From contig NC_050098.1 of assembly GCF_902167145.1 (NCBI RefSeq), positions 33,846,501-33,910,500 on the forward strand: a stretch of 64,000 bases of DNA, in the 5' to 3' direction. The translations under genes were made by a program, and so were the position numbers. Of this stretch, positions 52,052 to 62,514 are shown piece by piece. The notes beneath the pieces are model-generated. The model saw only the letters and a program-made list of their open reading frames with translations, was not told the origin of the DNA and did no database searches. Source of the DNA: Zea mays (lineage: Eukaryota; Streptophyta; Magnoliopsida; Poales; Poaceae). Positions within the stretch are counted from its first letter, which is position 1. Each line of letters opens with the position of its first letter.

Positions 52052-55000
52052 TTACGATACAGAACACTGAATCCAATTGCTAATTTTGTCACTTATCTCT
52101 GGCTTAACTCGGTGGCACACTAGACTCATTTCTCTTTTAAACATTTCCCGACACTCATCCACCATGGACGGGGTCTCGTTGAAAATCCAATTATTCCTGC
52201 TTTTCCAAATGCACCAGGTCATAATGATGATAGTTTCCAATCTCCATGGAAGTTGCCATCTCATTCTAATCATCAGGAGGGTATTGATTAGATCAGTTGT
52301 TCTTGGCGGTGTGGTGCCTATTAGGAGCCAACATCTCCTAGCAAAGTTGCATCTGAAAAAAAGATGAAGAACCATCTCTTCGAGTTGGAGAATACAATTG
52401 TCGCAAGTGTAGGAGTCCAGTGGCATAGATCGCTGCCTGAGGAATGAACCGTTATTTAATCTATCTTTAAGCAGTAACCAGAAAAAGACCTTGTGTTTAG
52501 GATGACATTTTGTTTTCCACAACCAGGAGAAGATGGGGTGGGTCCACTGGTTGCCAGACATATGAGTATAGGCCTTCTGAGAGGAGAACAGGCTAGAGGA
52601 ACCATTGCAGAGCCATTTGTCTCTCTGATCATGCTGCGGAAGATTTGCCAATAAGTCTTGTAAAGCATGAAACTGCTCAAAAGCTTCAACAGATAGAGGA
52701 GTGTGGAACATCTCATGCGAGGATGTCGTTCTTGCTTGGTGAATAGTGATGTCTTTGATAGAAGCGAAAGACCAAAGTTTTGGGTATCTTGCAGATTTGC
52801 ACATGCCATCCTAGTTGTCATGCCATAGGAGTGTTGTTTTTCCATCTCCAATCTCCACCCGGGCTAACTCTTTATAAGATTCTTGAATTTTAAGAATGTC
52901 TCTCCACCAGAATGAGCGTACTGATTTATCTGAAGGTAGAGAATTGTTGTAGTGGTTGGCCGAGATAATGTTGACCCACAAAGTGTCAGCTCTGTTGTAA
53001 AATTTGTGAAGGTTCTTCATAAGGAGGGCTTTGTTTTGTAATTCTATGTTTATGACTCCCAACCCCCTGAGCTTTTGGTTTGCAGACTGTTTTCCATGCT
53101 ACTTGAGGAGGTTTCTTTGCATTTATATATGCTCCTCTCCAAAGGCAGTGGCTTCTAAATTTATCAATATGCTTAATCACTGTTTTTGGGAGCTTGAGGG
53201 TGCACATTTAATATGTCGGTAGAGAGGAAAATACCGCGTTAACCATTTGCAGTCTGCCAGCCTGAGATAAAAAACATAAGTTGACGCAGGTCTTCTCTCT
53301 ATCTTCTGAATGAGTGGAAGGAATGCTCCTAGGTTGGGTCTTTTTAGTCCCAAGGGGAGCCCTAAGTAGGTGAACGACATTGATCCAATCTTGCACTGGA
53401 ACGTATTTGCTAGAATTTCCATTTTCTGGTCTGAGACATTGATGGGATATATATTGGATTTGTGATAGTTGACATGGAGACCTGTAGATTCAGCAAATGA
53501 ATTAAGCATTGCCTTTAGCAAGAAAAGTTGTTTAGGGCAAGCCTCCATTATCAAAATAGTGTCATCCGCATATTGGATAATAGGGAAGTCAGTTCCACAT
53601 GCGTTCGGAAGAGGAAGCCTAAGGATACCACAATCACTAGCTTTGTTAACAATCGACTGTAGGAGATCTACCGCAAGGACAAAGATAAGGGGGGACAGGG
53701 GGTCCCCTTGTCTGCCTCCACGCTTGCAGTGAAAACGTTTCCCAGGGACACAATTCAAAAGCACTTCTGAGGTACCAGAGTCCAGAATCATTGAGATCTA
53801 GTGCAACCATTTGTCTCCAAACCCCTTGTGCCTCAATATGTCAATAATAGCTATATGCTCTAATTTATCAAAAGCTTTTTCAAAATCCAGCTTTAGAATG
53901 ACCATTTCTTTTCTTGACTTATGACAAATGTAGATGTATTCAAAAACCCAGGCTAGACAATCCTGAATTGACCTTGCCTTTAAAAAACCATATTGATTCT
54001 GGTGAACTAACTTGGTAATCACATCCTGCAATCAATTAGCGAGAAGTTTTGTCAGCACTTTTACACTTGTGTTAAGGAGGGAGATAGGCCTATAGTCGCC
54101 AACTAAAGCAGGAGAGCTATTTTTGGGGATGAGAGTCACATAGGAACCATTGATGCTATGCATGCATATTAAACCTTCAAAGAACTTGTCACATAGTTCA
54201 TAGAATTCTGGAGCAATCACTGGCCAACATTTCCTCACAAAGTCTGTGTTAAATCCATTCGGACCTGGCAATTTATTTGTTGGCAGGTTTTTGATGACCT
54301 CATCAATCTCTTGATGTGAAAAGGGGATCTCAAGTTCTGACAGGTTACCAATCGGCTGAATCAAGGATGATAAATTTAAAACCATAGACATTTGCTGAGA
54401 GGTGCCCAATCTGTCCATGAAGGCTTGGAAAAGCACAGATGCTTTATTCTCATGAGAGATGGCGACATTGACATTAGCATCCTTGAGCGACAAAATAAGG
54501 TTATGACGATGTTTGACAGTAGCATTTGCGTGAAAGAACTTTGTGCCAGCATCACCCAAGGTGGCCCATTTGATTTGGCCTCTTTATTTCCAGTAAGTTC
54601 GCTGTTTAGACAGTAGATCTTGCAAATAGTGAACAAGGATATCTTTAAAGTTCCATTCATGAATCGTTAAATCTCTGCTTTCCTCAATGAAGTCCAGTAG
54701 CTGAATAACCATTTTGCCTTTGTCAATCAGCTTTGCTAGATTAGGGAGTGATTTTTGCCAACCTTGAATCGCTTTTCTTGCCCTTTTAAGCTTAGCCATG
54801 AGCCTTTTCGCTGGATCTGGCTGAAACAATGGCTGAGCCCAAGAGTCGTGGAAGATTGAATGAAAGTCTTAAGGTTGTAACCAATAATTTCCAAACCTGA
54901 AAATGGGCTGTTTTGGGACGTTAATTTGAACATTGGTCACACAAGGGACGTGATCCGAGGCTCCCCGAGCTAGTGAATGAGCAGAAGTAGCAGGGAATTT

Positions 55001-55620
55001 GGTAGACCATGCCTGCGAGACAAAGCACCAATCAAGCTTCTCTAGCAAAGGATGCTGTTGCATATTTGACCAAGTGTAAGCTTGCCCTTTGAGAGGAATT
55101 TCTTGAAAGCCCAGCTGACTGATTGACAAATTAAAGTTCAACATTCTAAGAGGGTCTCCTCCTAGTTTGTTGCGGTTTTTAGGAGATCTAATCATATTGA
55201 AGTCGCAAGAAAGATCCAGAGATTTTCATCATCAACCTCAAGGTTAGAGAACCAGGAGAGAAAGTCCTCGCGTCTATGAGGGGATCATGGGGCGTAAATG
55301 TTGGTGAGCCACCAGACCTGATTAGTCAGCTTTGTGCGGAATAAAATCGTATGCCCAAAAGAGTTCTGCTCTATCACCTCAGCATCAAAATGGCTCCTTT
55401 CCAAATTGTTATAAAACCCCCAGATGTGCCAATAGAAGGTCAAAAAACGAACTTATTTAAGGATCTGTTGCAGAAATAACGAATATAGGAATCATCAAAG
55501 GAGTCCTTCTTTGTCTCCTAGATACATAGAATGTCACAATTAGTTCCCATAATGCTATTCCGCAAAGAGTTCCATTTGGTGTCAGAGTTAATTCCTCTGA
55601 TGTTATGTGACAGAATTTTC
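52052..55620 (-). pseudogene. LINE ORF2: endonuclease, RT, zf-RVT, broken
   Basis: Endonuclease remnants (55320-54869) include IYAPHDP in place of VYGPQ, GQAYTWSNMQ and SDHVPCV. RT (54559-53177) has LPGPNGFNTDF, VGDYRPISLLN, QYGFLKARSIQDCLAW, LDFEKAFDKL, GGRQGDPLSPL and catalytic QYADDTILI. The tail (52804-52052) has FFWLLLKDRLN, CDNC...LHLFFRC (zinc ligands) and CIWKSRNN. Stops and shifts near 54870, 54030, 53800 and 53180 separate the pieces. Confidence 0.9.
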
Positions 55621-56039
55621 AAGCTCCGATGTATATTCTGAAGAGAATTAGCCATAGTGAAACAATAATCTTTGCGCTAAAAACACCGGTATGCATAACA
55701 TACACCAATAGTTTTCCATAAAGAAGTAAGCCCATAGAAAGATATATCCAGAAAACCATAAAAGTTTCAGAGATTGCATGAAGTAATTCCCCAATGAAGC
55801 CATACATGAAGTTTTCCAGAGAGACCAAAAGAACAAACGACATAAGTCCCAAACATCACAAATATCCATGCCAACAACCAAAGAGCCATAAGCTCTTTCA
55901 AAGTTTGTTGTGGCAAACAAAAATGCGCCACATGCGCATCACCATAGACATCTATCATGTAATTATACATAAATAACCACCAAAAGTTTCCAACATCAAG
56001 GGTACAGATAAAACTGCACAGCCCAAGGGAAAGGCATTA

Positions 56040-57080
56040 AGCCTTACTTCTCAGCAGGGGCGCAAGACCCCACATCATCATCATCATTGGAGTCCTCCAA
56101 CTGATCTTCAAGCGCCCTAGGCACTTCATTCCTGCTGCTGGAGGAAACACTTGGCCTCTGAATGGCATTGCTGGTGGTCCTGGAGCTGTTCAGGGCATCA
56201 AGAGGTTAAGCTTCGATTGGTCTACTTTGCAAAATTCAGCTCCAAGCTTCTTAATAATTTTGTGGGAAATGGAGGGTGGAGAGACACGAGCACAACAAGA
56301 ACATTTTTTCCCAATCCTTGAGCAGTTCTTGAAGCCTCTGGCCTTATCCCGAAGTCTGGCACTCCTTCTGACTTCAGTATCAACCATAATTGGTTGCTTC
56401 TTCCTGTTAACGTCTTCTGCAGGAATGAGTGACTAGGAGGGGCAGGCACTTGGGGGGAATCTTGATAGAGACGGTTTCCATGCTGGGCTCAACGAGGGCA
56501 GAGATAGCACCTGACATTAAAAATTTCTTGGCCCAGTCAAAGGAGTCGGACCTCAATAACAGGCCCATGAAAAAAGCAGCCCACACTTTTGGGACAGAGA
56601 CAAAGTCTGAGTTGGCAGGGAACAAATCAGCCCAAGAGGTAAGACGCTTTCTAGCCAGGTAGTCTTCATATGCAGGATCAGGGTTGGACTGCTCCAAGTG
56701 CTGCATAAGGCCCACATTGATGTTTTCTTCTATTTGCATGTTCTCCTCCCCTGGTCGTTGTTTCCCTCCAAATGCATACCCTCTGGAGGGAAGGCTAGCA
56801 ATGATAGCACCGCATCAGCAGGCTCAGGGGCTTCCACCTGAGGGAAATGAATCCCTTATGGGATTATGATGTCATTGAAGAAACCCACAGACTCATCAGA
56901 AGGCAGATCTTCAAGGCCCGAAAGCTGATAGCTGAATTGTTCCTCCACATTATTTGCATTTACCACTGGCTCGGGAGACTGAACTTGTTGGACTGGCCAG
57001 GCATCCCAGCCATCATCATCATCATTATTGGCAATGTTTTCTTCCTCATTGATCCCTCCCATAGGTGTTCTTGTAGTCAT
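56040..57080 (-). pseudogene. LINE ORF1 remnants
   Basis: Frames at 57080-56856, 56739-56407 and 56387-56190 together read acidic (DDDDGWDAW), then SWADLFPANSDFVSVPKVWA, FFMGLLLRSDSFDWAKKFL, RRSARLRDKARGF and AQGLGKNVL/KKCSCCARVSPP with ISHKIIKKLGAEFCK. This is the C-terminal part typical of one plant L1 ORF1 group. The N-terminal part with RRM-like and zinc-knuckle regions is not seen. Confidence 0.75.
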
Positions 57081-57543
57081 CCATAGGTGTTCTCTCTACG
57101 TTCTTCCACCCGCTTTCCTAGCATGTATCAAACATCTATTGCTCCAGAGTCCGTGTGAGGAAATGGTCTCCGCAAACATCAGGCTCGAACTTTTTCTATA
57201 CATTTATGTTTGCATATATATAAAATTAGAGCAAGGTTAATGGTTTAGCCGGTAGACCGACTGTAAACTATACATCTCATCTTACTAATAGTCAGTTTTT
57301 GTATAGTAACAAGCTCTTACTTAGGTGCAGAACTATACACTCCTATTTAATAAAAGTAATTGGGCCTATATTTTTATTTTTCTTTTCGTCACGACGAGAC
57401 ATACGTTTGGCCAGTTTCTTAGAATAATGTATTAATTGTAGAACATTATACACGTCTGCTAGCTCGATCTCACTGGACTTTCGAGAGCAAAGCCATGCGT
57501 AGCGTATCCTGTAGCTATTGCCTCGGTTGGGGACCTGGGGTCA
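57081..57543. other. 3' flank of the NTF2-like gene
   Basis: No gene seen. CCATAGGTGTTCT occurs twice (57058-57070 and 57079-57092) near the LINE 5' end. Confidence 0.5.
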
Positions 57544-58611
57544 TCAGAGCCTGCTTGCAAGGCTCGGAAATCGTTCGAGGATCCATGTCACTCCCCTGAT
57601 GATTACCTGCGAACGAAAACTTCCATGTATTAACGCCACCGAGATGATACTAAACACAAGCTGAAAGCAATGCAATTGCAGCCGCTAACTTTCAAACATG
57701 TGCGTCAGTGCCCGAGCTCTACGACGTACCAGTGCCAAATCCCCGGGCTTGGCGGCCGGCTCCACGCAGTCTCGACCATACCTGATCGATGGATCCATCT
57801 CATGTCAGTACGGATTTGAATCAGGAAGTTGGGTTCGGACGGTACTGCAAATTGCAAAAAGGGAACGCGAGAGGAGAGGAGAGCAGATGATGAAGCTGTT
57901 CTTCGTACACAATCTGCAGCCGCTGCTGCTCCGAGTCCGAATCCGCGTCCGAGTCCGAGCCCGAGCCGAGCAAGCGGTAGAAGCTGCATCCCCTGCTGAA
58001 GGGAAACGGCCTCCCCCTCCACTCTGCACCGTCCATATCCCCATCAAAAACCCGAATCAGCTAGCCGCAACCACCAGCAGCTAGCAGCACCGCGAGCTAC
58101 AGGCTACAGCTAGCTAGCTAGCTAGCGACGTACCCAGGTGCCAGGTGACCCCGACGGCGGCGGAGTCCTCGGCGGAGATGTCGTCGATGACGAACTGCAG
58201 GTCGGGGCTGATGGTCCCCATGAACTCGCCGAAGAAGCCGACCACACGCTCCCGCCCAACGAAGGGGCGCGGGAACACCAGGTCCTCGTACACGCAGCCC
58301 TCCGCGATGAGCGGCTCCACCGCCGCCAGGTCCCGCCGGTTCACCCCGTCGTAGAACTGCCTCACCACGTCCGCCGCCGTGGCCCTGCTGGCCGACGCCG
58401 TCGTCTTTCTGGCCCCGTCTCTTGTCGCCGCGGCTACTAGCACCACCAGCGCCGTCCTCGTCGTCCTGGTCGTGCTGCTGCTGCTGCGGCGGCGGCGCGG
58501 GAGGCTAGGTCGGCGGGGGAGACTACTGCGGGGACGAGCAGCACCGGCCACTCCAGGCCGAGGGCCATGCTGGAGCTGCATCGTCGTCCAGGCGTGCACG
58601 CGGCACGCCAA
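57544..58611 (-). CDS. SnoaL/NTF2-like domain protein, predicted plastid-targeted, 4 exons, 235 aa
   Basis: Exons 58611-58134, 58023-57909, 57781-57730 and 57606-57544 (708 coding bases) join in frame with GT/AG introns. Residues ~1-75 are Arg/Ser/Thr/Ala-rich with few acids, like a chloroplast transit peptide; a second Met (58581) is an alternative start. The core is an NTF2/SnoaL alpha+beta barrel: VVRQFYDGVNRRDLAAVEPL, GCVYEDLVFPRPFVGRERV, LQFVIDDIS, GVTWHLEWRGRPFPFSRGCS, and the C-terminal VIIRGVTWILERFP. This matches an uncharacterised plant family; function unknown. Exon 2 has a Ser-Asp-rich insert (GSGSDSDADSDS) absent from what I recall of homologues. Confidence 0.85.
57935..57980 (-). 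repeat. Hexamer-type repeat coding a Ser-Asp run
   Basis: Plus-strand CCGAGT/CCGAAT/CCGCGT hexamers, in frame, encode the acidic insert of the NTF2-like protein. Confidence 0.85.
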
Positions 58612-59049
58612 CCGGCTGTTTTGTTGCCAAGAGGAGCCTTATCTCTTCCGGCCCGCTATTACTTGTCACCGACTCACCGTCAAATATTTGTTGGAAGGTA
58701 GGGGCCACCACTCAGCGTCTCATACAAAACAAACTTTTGGATATAAGTATTATTAAGAAAAATATCTATTACACTACATATTGTTGAGAAAAAAGAAAAA
58801 ATAACATCACAAGATAAATGATACTCCCTCCAGTTTTTTTATTTAACGTTTGTTATGTTAAGTGTATATTTATATTATCCGACGTCAAATAAAGAAAAAC
58901 AGAGATAATATTAGCTAGGAAGGTATCGGGTGCTTAGAGCGGTACGTACAGTACATTGGACGTTCGTGTCGCATGTAACAACATCATCAATTTTATAAAG
59001 AACATCTTCCACCTCCCTTCCTGGGGGGAGGGTTTTTTTTCATAAAATT
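58612..59049. promoter_or_regulatory. Upstream region of the NTF2-like gene
   Basis: No coding sequence seen. TACTCCCTCCAGTTTTTTTA at 58823-58842 resembles one end of a Stowaway/Mariner-type MITE (CTCCCTCC terminus); no second end was found. Promoter elements not identified with confidence. Confidence 0.4.
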
Positions 59050-59286
59050 AACACTTGTCGTTTGAATGCGAGATGACGGCGGAAGTGAAGTGAGAATGGC
59101 GCCCCTGAGGGCGAATGGCGCCGCCGTTAACCTTGGTCCCCCGACTCCGGTGGGTGGGGGGGGGGGCTCCCTTCCACCGCGTGCTGGGCTCGCGCTCCCC
59201 TTCACGGCGGCCTCGGTACGGCCCTTCGTGCGGCGGACTCGGGGATCGGCCTCGAGACCAGTCCTCCTCTGGATCCGGTAAGTTCA

Positions 59287-62155
59287 GTGCACACATTCCC
59301 AGCCTCGCAGCCTCTGTGCAGTGAGGATCCCCCCAAGCGCGTTCAAGATCTACCCTCCCACGGCACTCCTCAACCAGATCCGCAGTGGACCGTCGCGGAT
59401 GGCGTTGGCCCTAGGATGGTTCCACTTTCAAGATCCAGAGCAGAAAAGTGCTCTGCGCAGGCGACGCTTGAAGATCCACAATGTCTGCCTTTGATGCCGC
59501 GTATCCCGGCGACTGAAAAGTCCGACTGGGAAGCAGACTGCTCGCCGGGCTACCAGTACTCCTGCAAAGCGGATTGGGCTTTGAATTCAGGCAGTGTTCT
59601 GTCCCATCGCCGTGCTGGAGGTGTCTCTGCTGCGCCGCGCTTGAGTGGACAGCCATTTCCTGCCGCGCCCGATGTCAACGAAGGGGATGGTCAGTTGTCC
59701 GGCCGCGGTACTGGTGGCGCAAGATCTTGAACAATCCTGAGAGAGCTCCACAAAATCATCAATTGGACGTGAAGGGCACCAGTCTTTTCAAATTGAAGCT
59801 CAAGGGTAAATGCTACAACTGTCTCTCACCAGCACATCTCGCTTTCCGTTGCTCGGCTCCTACGCGCTGTTGGCAGTGCTTGCAATCCGGGCACCGGGCG
59901 CGGTCTTGCAACCAAAAAGGATACCAGGGAACATTCAATGCTGCTCACTACAACCCTGAACCAGCCGAGCATTCATCAAGGAGTTCCACCTACCATGAGT
60001 TGCTGCTAAGGCCCGACAACCTCCATAAGTACCAGGATCTTCCCAGGGAGAATTCACTCGGTCAACCGCCCCCAATACTCAAGAAGTCCTACCTTCAGGC
60101 TGTTCAGGAAGGCCACGGTATGGAGGCTCGCTACCCTGGAGACCCTCGGGGGAGGCCAGCGCGTGCCTTCTGTGCGGTCTCGGCGACCGACTCCATTCAT
60201 CGCTGGAGAGATGAGCTGATCGACAAGGCCGTCGTCTGCTCCTTCGATGACAACAGCCATGAGGTTGACACTCTATCCGTAGGAGATATACTGAGGGAGA
60301 AGTTCAACCTACACCACGGTCAGTATCAACTAGTCAAGCACTTTCCTGAGCAATTCTTTATCGTCTTCTTGGACCCAAGGTCGAAGCAGTGGGCGCTGGA
60401 TAGGAGATCGGTCTCGTATCGTGGCCGGATCTTCCATTTTGGTGATTGGTCGGAGGACATCTATGCTAGGAAGACAAACCTTGAATTTAGAGTTAAAGTC
60501 CGGGTCGAAGGGATTCCAGTGCACTGTTGGGGGGAAGATGTGGCTTCAATGGCCTTGGGCAAGAGCTATGCAATCCACTATGTGCAAGAGCGCACAAGGC
60601 GTAGGGAGCGTACCAGGTCTTTCGATCTCTGGGCTTGGTGCTCTGACCCTTGTGACATTCCTAAAGAGGTCATGCTAACGGTATTAGAACCAGACAGGGA
60701 GCTTCCACCGGTCAACACACCCTTAACTCTTGTTGGTGCTCAGCACGATGTTCCTGCTGATCTGAAAGCTGGACATGTCTATACTCTTCGCAACCACATC
60801 GAGGTGGTGGAGGACCTCTCTTTCCTCCGTGGGAGGGGTTCCAGGGGGGACCGCCTAATCGCAAGCAACGTAGGGAGTTTGTTTGGAGCTATGGCGCCCC
60901 GGACTCAGTGGGCGAAAAAAGAGAACGTGCTGAAGCTTTCAGAGGAAGAGAGATTGTGCATCGTGACTGGGGTCATGATGATGATAATGGGGATTTTCAG
61001 CATGACAGACGCAGCGGCAACCGTCGACATCGTAGCCTGTCTGGTTGGGCGCGTTCATCGCGATGCCGGGTGGGGGGGGGAATGGACGATTGCTATAGTT
61101 CCAACGACAAGCATAGGCACTAAACTCCCTTTCGTCGTCATGGCTGGGGGATGACGCCGTCATCTCGCTGGGTGCCCAAGGCGAAGGTCAGATCTGTCTC
61201 TTTTGCAGACCCCATTGTTACCGTTGTTTGGCTGCAGGTGGAAAGACAAGGGCTATCTGAAGATGTTGGAGGCAAGTCTGGTTCGATGGGCGCTGATATC
61301 CAGGAATCATTGCACGACCCTACTACCACCACGTGCAAGGTAACCAATACTGTTGATCTCGCTAATGTTTTCACCACAATCCACAAAAGCTTAGACAGTG
61401 TGCTGGCATATTCCCCTAGCATCAACCTGCTCAAACTGAGCACAGCTATACCGGCCAATGCCCCAGCTGCCCAACCGATTGAGTTTATAATTCACAAATG
61501 CTTAAATAGTGTCCTGGAGGACTGCCCAAGCGTTAACCTGAACACTGCTAGTCCGGCCAACACCCTAACTGGCCAACAGACTGGGTTTTTAGGGTCTCAA
61601 CTTGTGAGTGATAATCAAGCTATAGATTTCATCTTGCCTGGTGCTGATCAGGACAGTCTGTTGGATGCCTCAACCACCCACGATCCAGCCGATAGCGACA
61701 ATCAGGATTTCGTGGGTGCTTCACCTGCACTGGGAACAGAGATCCGCCCCGCAGACAACTCCCAACTGCTAGATTTCATTGCGGCAATAACCAATACGCC
61801 AGAGCCACCTTTGATCCCATCCCCACCGAAAACACATACTTTAAAAACTCAGAATAAATCCATCACTAGAAGATCAAGTGTTAGGCTGGCTGCAAAGAAA
61901 TGCTTTAAGACCGGGAATAACCGGAACGCAATATCCAAAGCCCAGGAAATCATACTTGCTAAACTTAACAATTCGGCAGCAAAAAAAGTCGATTGCTCTA
62001 GTTCTTCTAACTGTACTGACTTTGATGATTCATTTGAGCAGATGGCGAGTCATTTCACAAAACCTCTCTCCAAGAAGCAAATGGAGGCAATCATGGAGCT
62101 GATAAATCAAGAAAATGTGAAGACAACGAAGAATAAAAAAAGGGGAGAAAGGTGA
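59287..62155 (+). pseudogene. LINE ORF1 (RNA-binding, CCHC zinc knuckles), frame breaks
   Basis: The main frame 59574-60960 carries two zinc knuckles, CYNCLSPAHLAFRC and CWQCLQSGHRARSC (59815-59915), then a DUF4283-like RRM fold region with QYQLVKHFPEQFFIVFLDPR and VRVEGIPVHCWGED. Near 60950 coding shifts to another frame (Arg/Asp-rich HRDWGHDDDNGDFQHDRRSG), which meets a TAA at 61121-61123 and then continues to 62155, ending with SVRLAAKK and KKQMEAIMELINQ. The N-terminal stretch 59287-59715 lies in the third frame. The G9 run near 61073 is a candidate slip site. ORF1 proteins coat LINE RNA. Confidence 0.8.
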
Positions 62156-62514
62156 CACCAGCCATCAAAGCCGTGGAGGTGGGAGAGAGTTGAGCTTCTT
62201 GACTGGACCGGTTGGTGGTGCTTTCGGTGATCAATGTGTTCTCAGATGGATAGTCTCGCTCGGTGCAGTTCTGATTCCTCCGTTCTCTGTTGTATCTCTG
62301 CTGGCTTTAGCGCATCTGGGCAGTGCTATAGGTTCTCTGGCATGCCTTTGTATCTCTGTACTTTCAGTTTGTCGTTTGGGGCCGGGCAGTGTGTTAGCTC
62401 GGCGAACCCTTGTTTGAAGGTCCTAGCTCCTGTTAGTTTGGTGCAGCAGGGTCTCTTGCTGATTTATGCGTGGTGGCAGCGTACTGTATCAAGTAGAGTG
62501 GATGTTTTTACCTT

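Larger units (their letters stand above)
51958..57080 (-). mobile_element. Degenerate LINE-1 (second family), nearly full length
   Basis: Minus strand, poly(A) as T8 at 51958-51965. From 57080 downward: ORF1 remnants, spacer, endonuclease, RT and a zinc-finger (zf-RVT) tail. Many frameshifts and stops. Its ORF1 end (RRSARLRDKARGF and a CSCCARVSPP cluster) differs from the ORF1 tail at 32593 and 61860, so this is a different L1 lineage. The 5' end is not fixed; the sequence is LINE-like up to at least 57080. Confidence 0.85.

Noticed and set aside
52077..52367. Plus-strand ORF with hydrophobic stretches
   Set aside because: Complement of the LINE zf-RVT tail, which has the expected zinc ligands on the minus strand.
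55619..55976. Hydrophobic minus-strand ORFs as a possible membrane protein
   Set aside because: They sit in the spacer between ORF1 and ORF2 of a decayed LINE and have no start or partner exons.
58138..58756. Plus-strand ORFs upstream of the NTF2-like gene
   Set aside because: Antisense to exon 1 of that gene; no independent signal.
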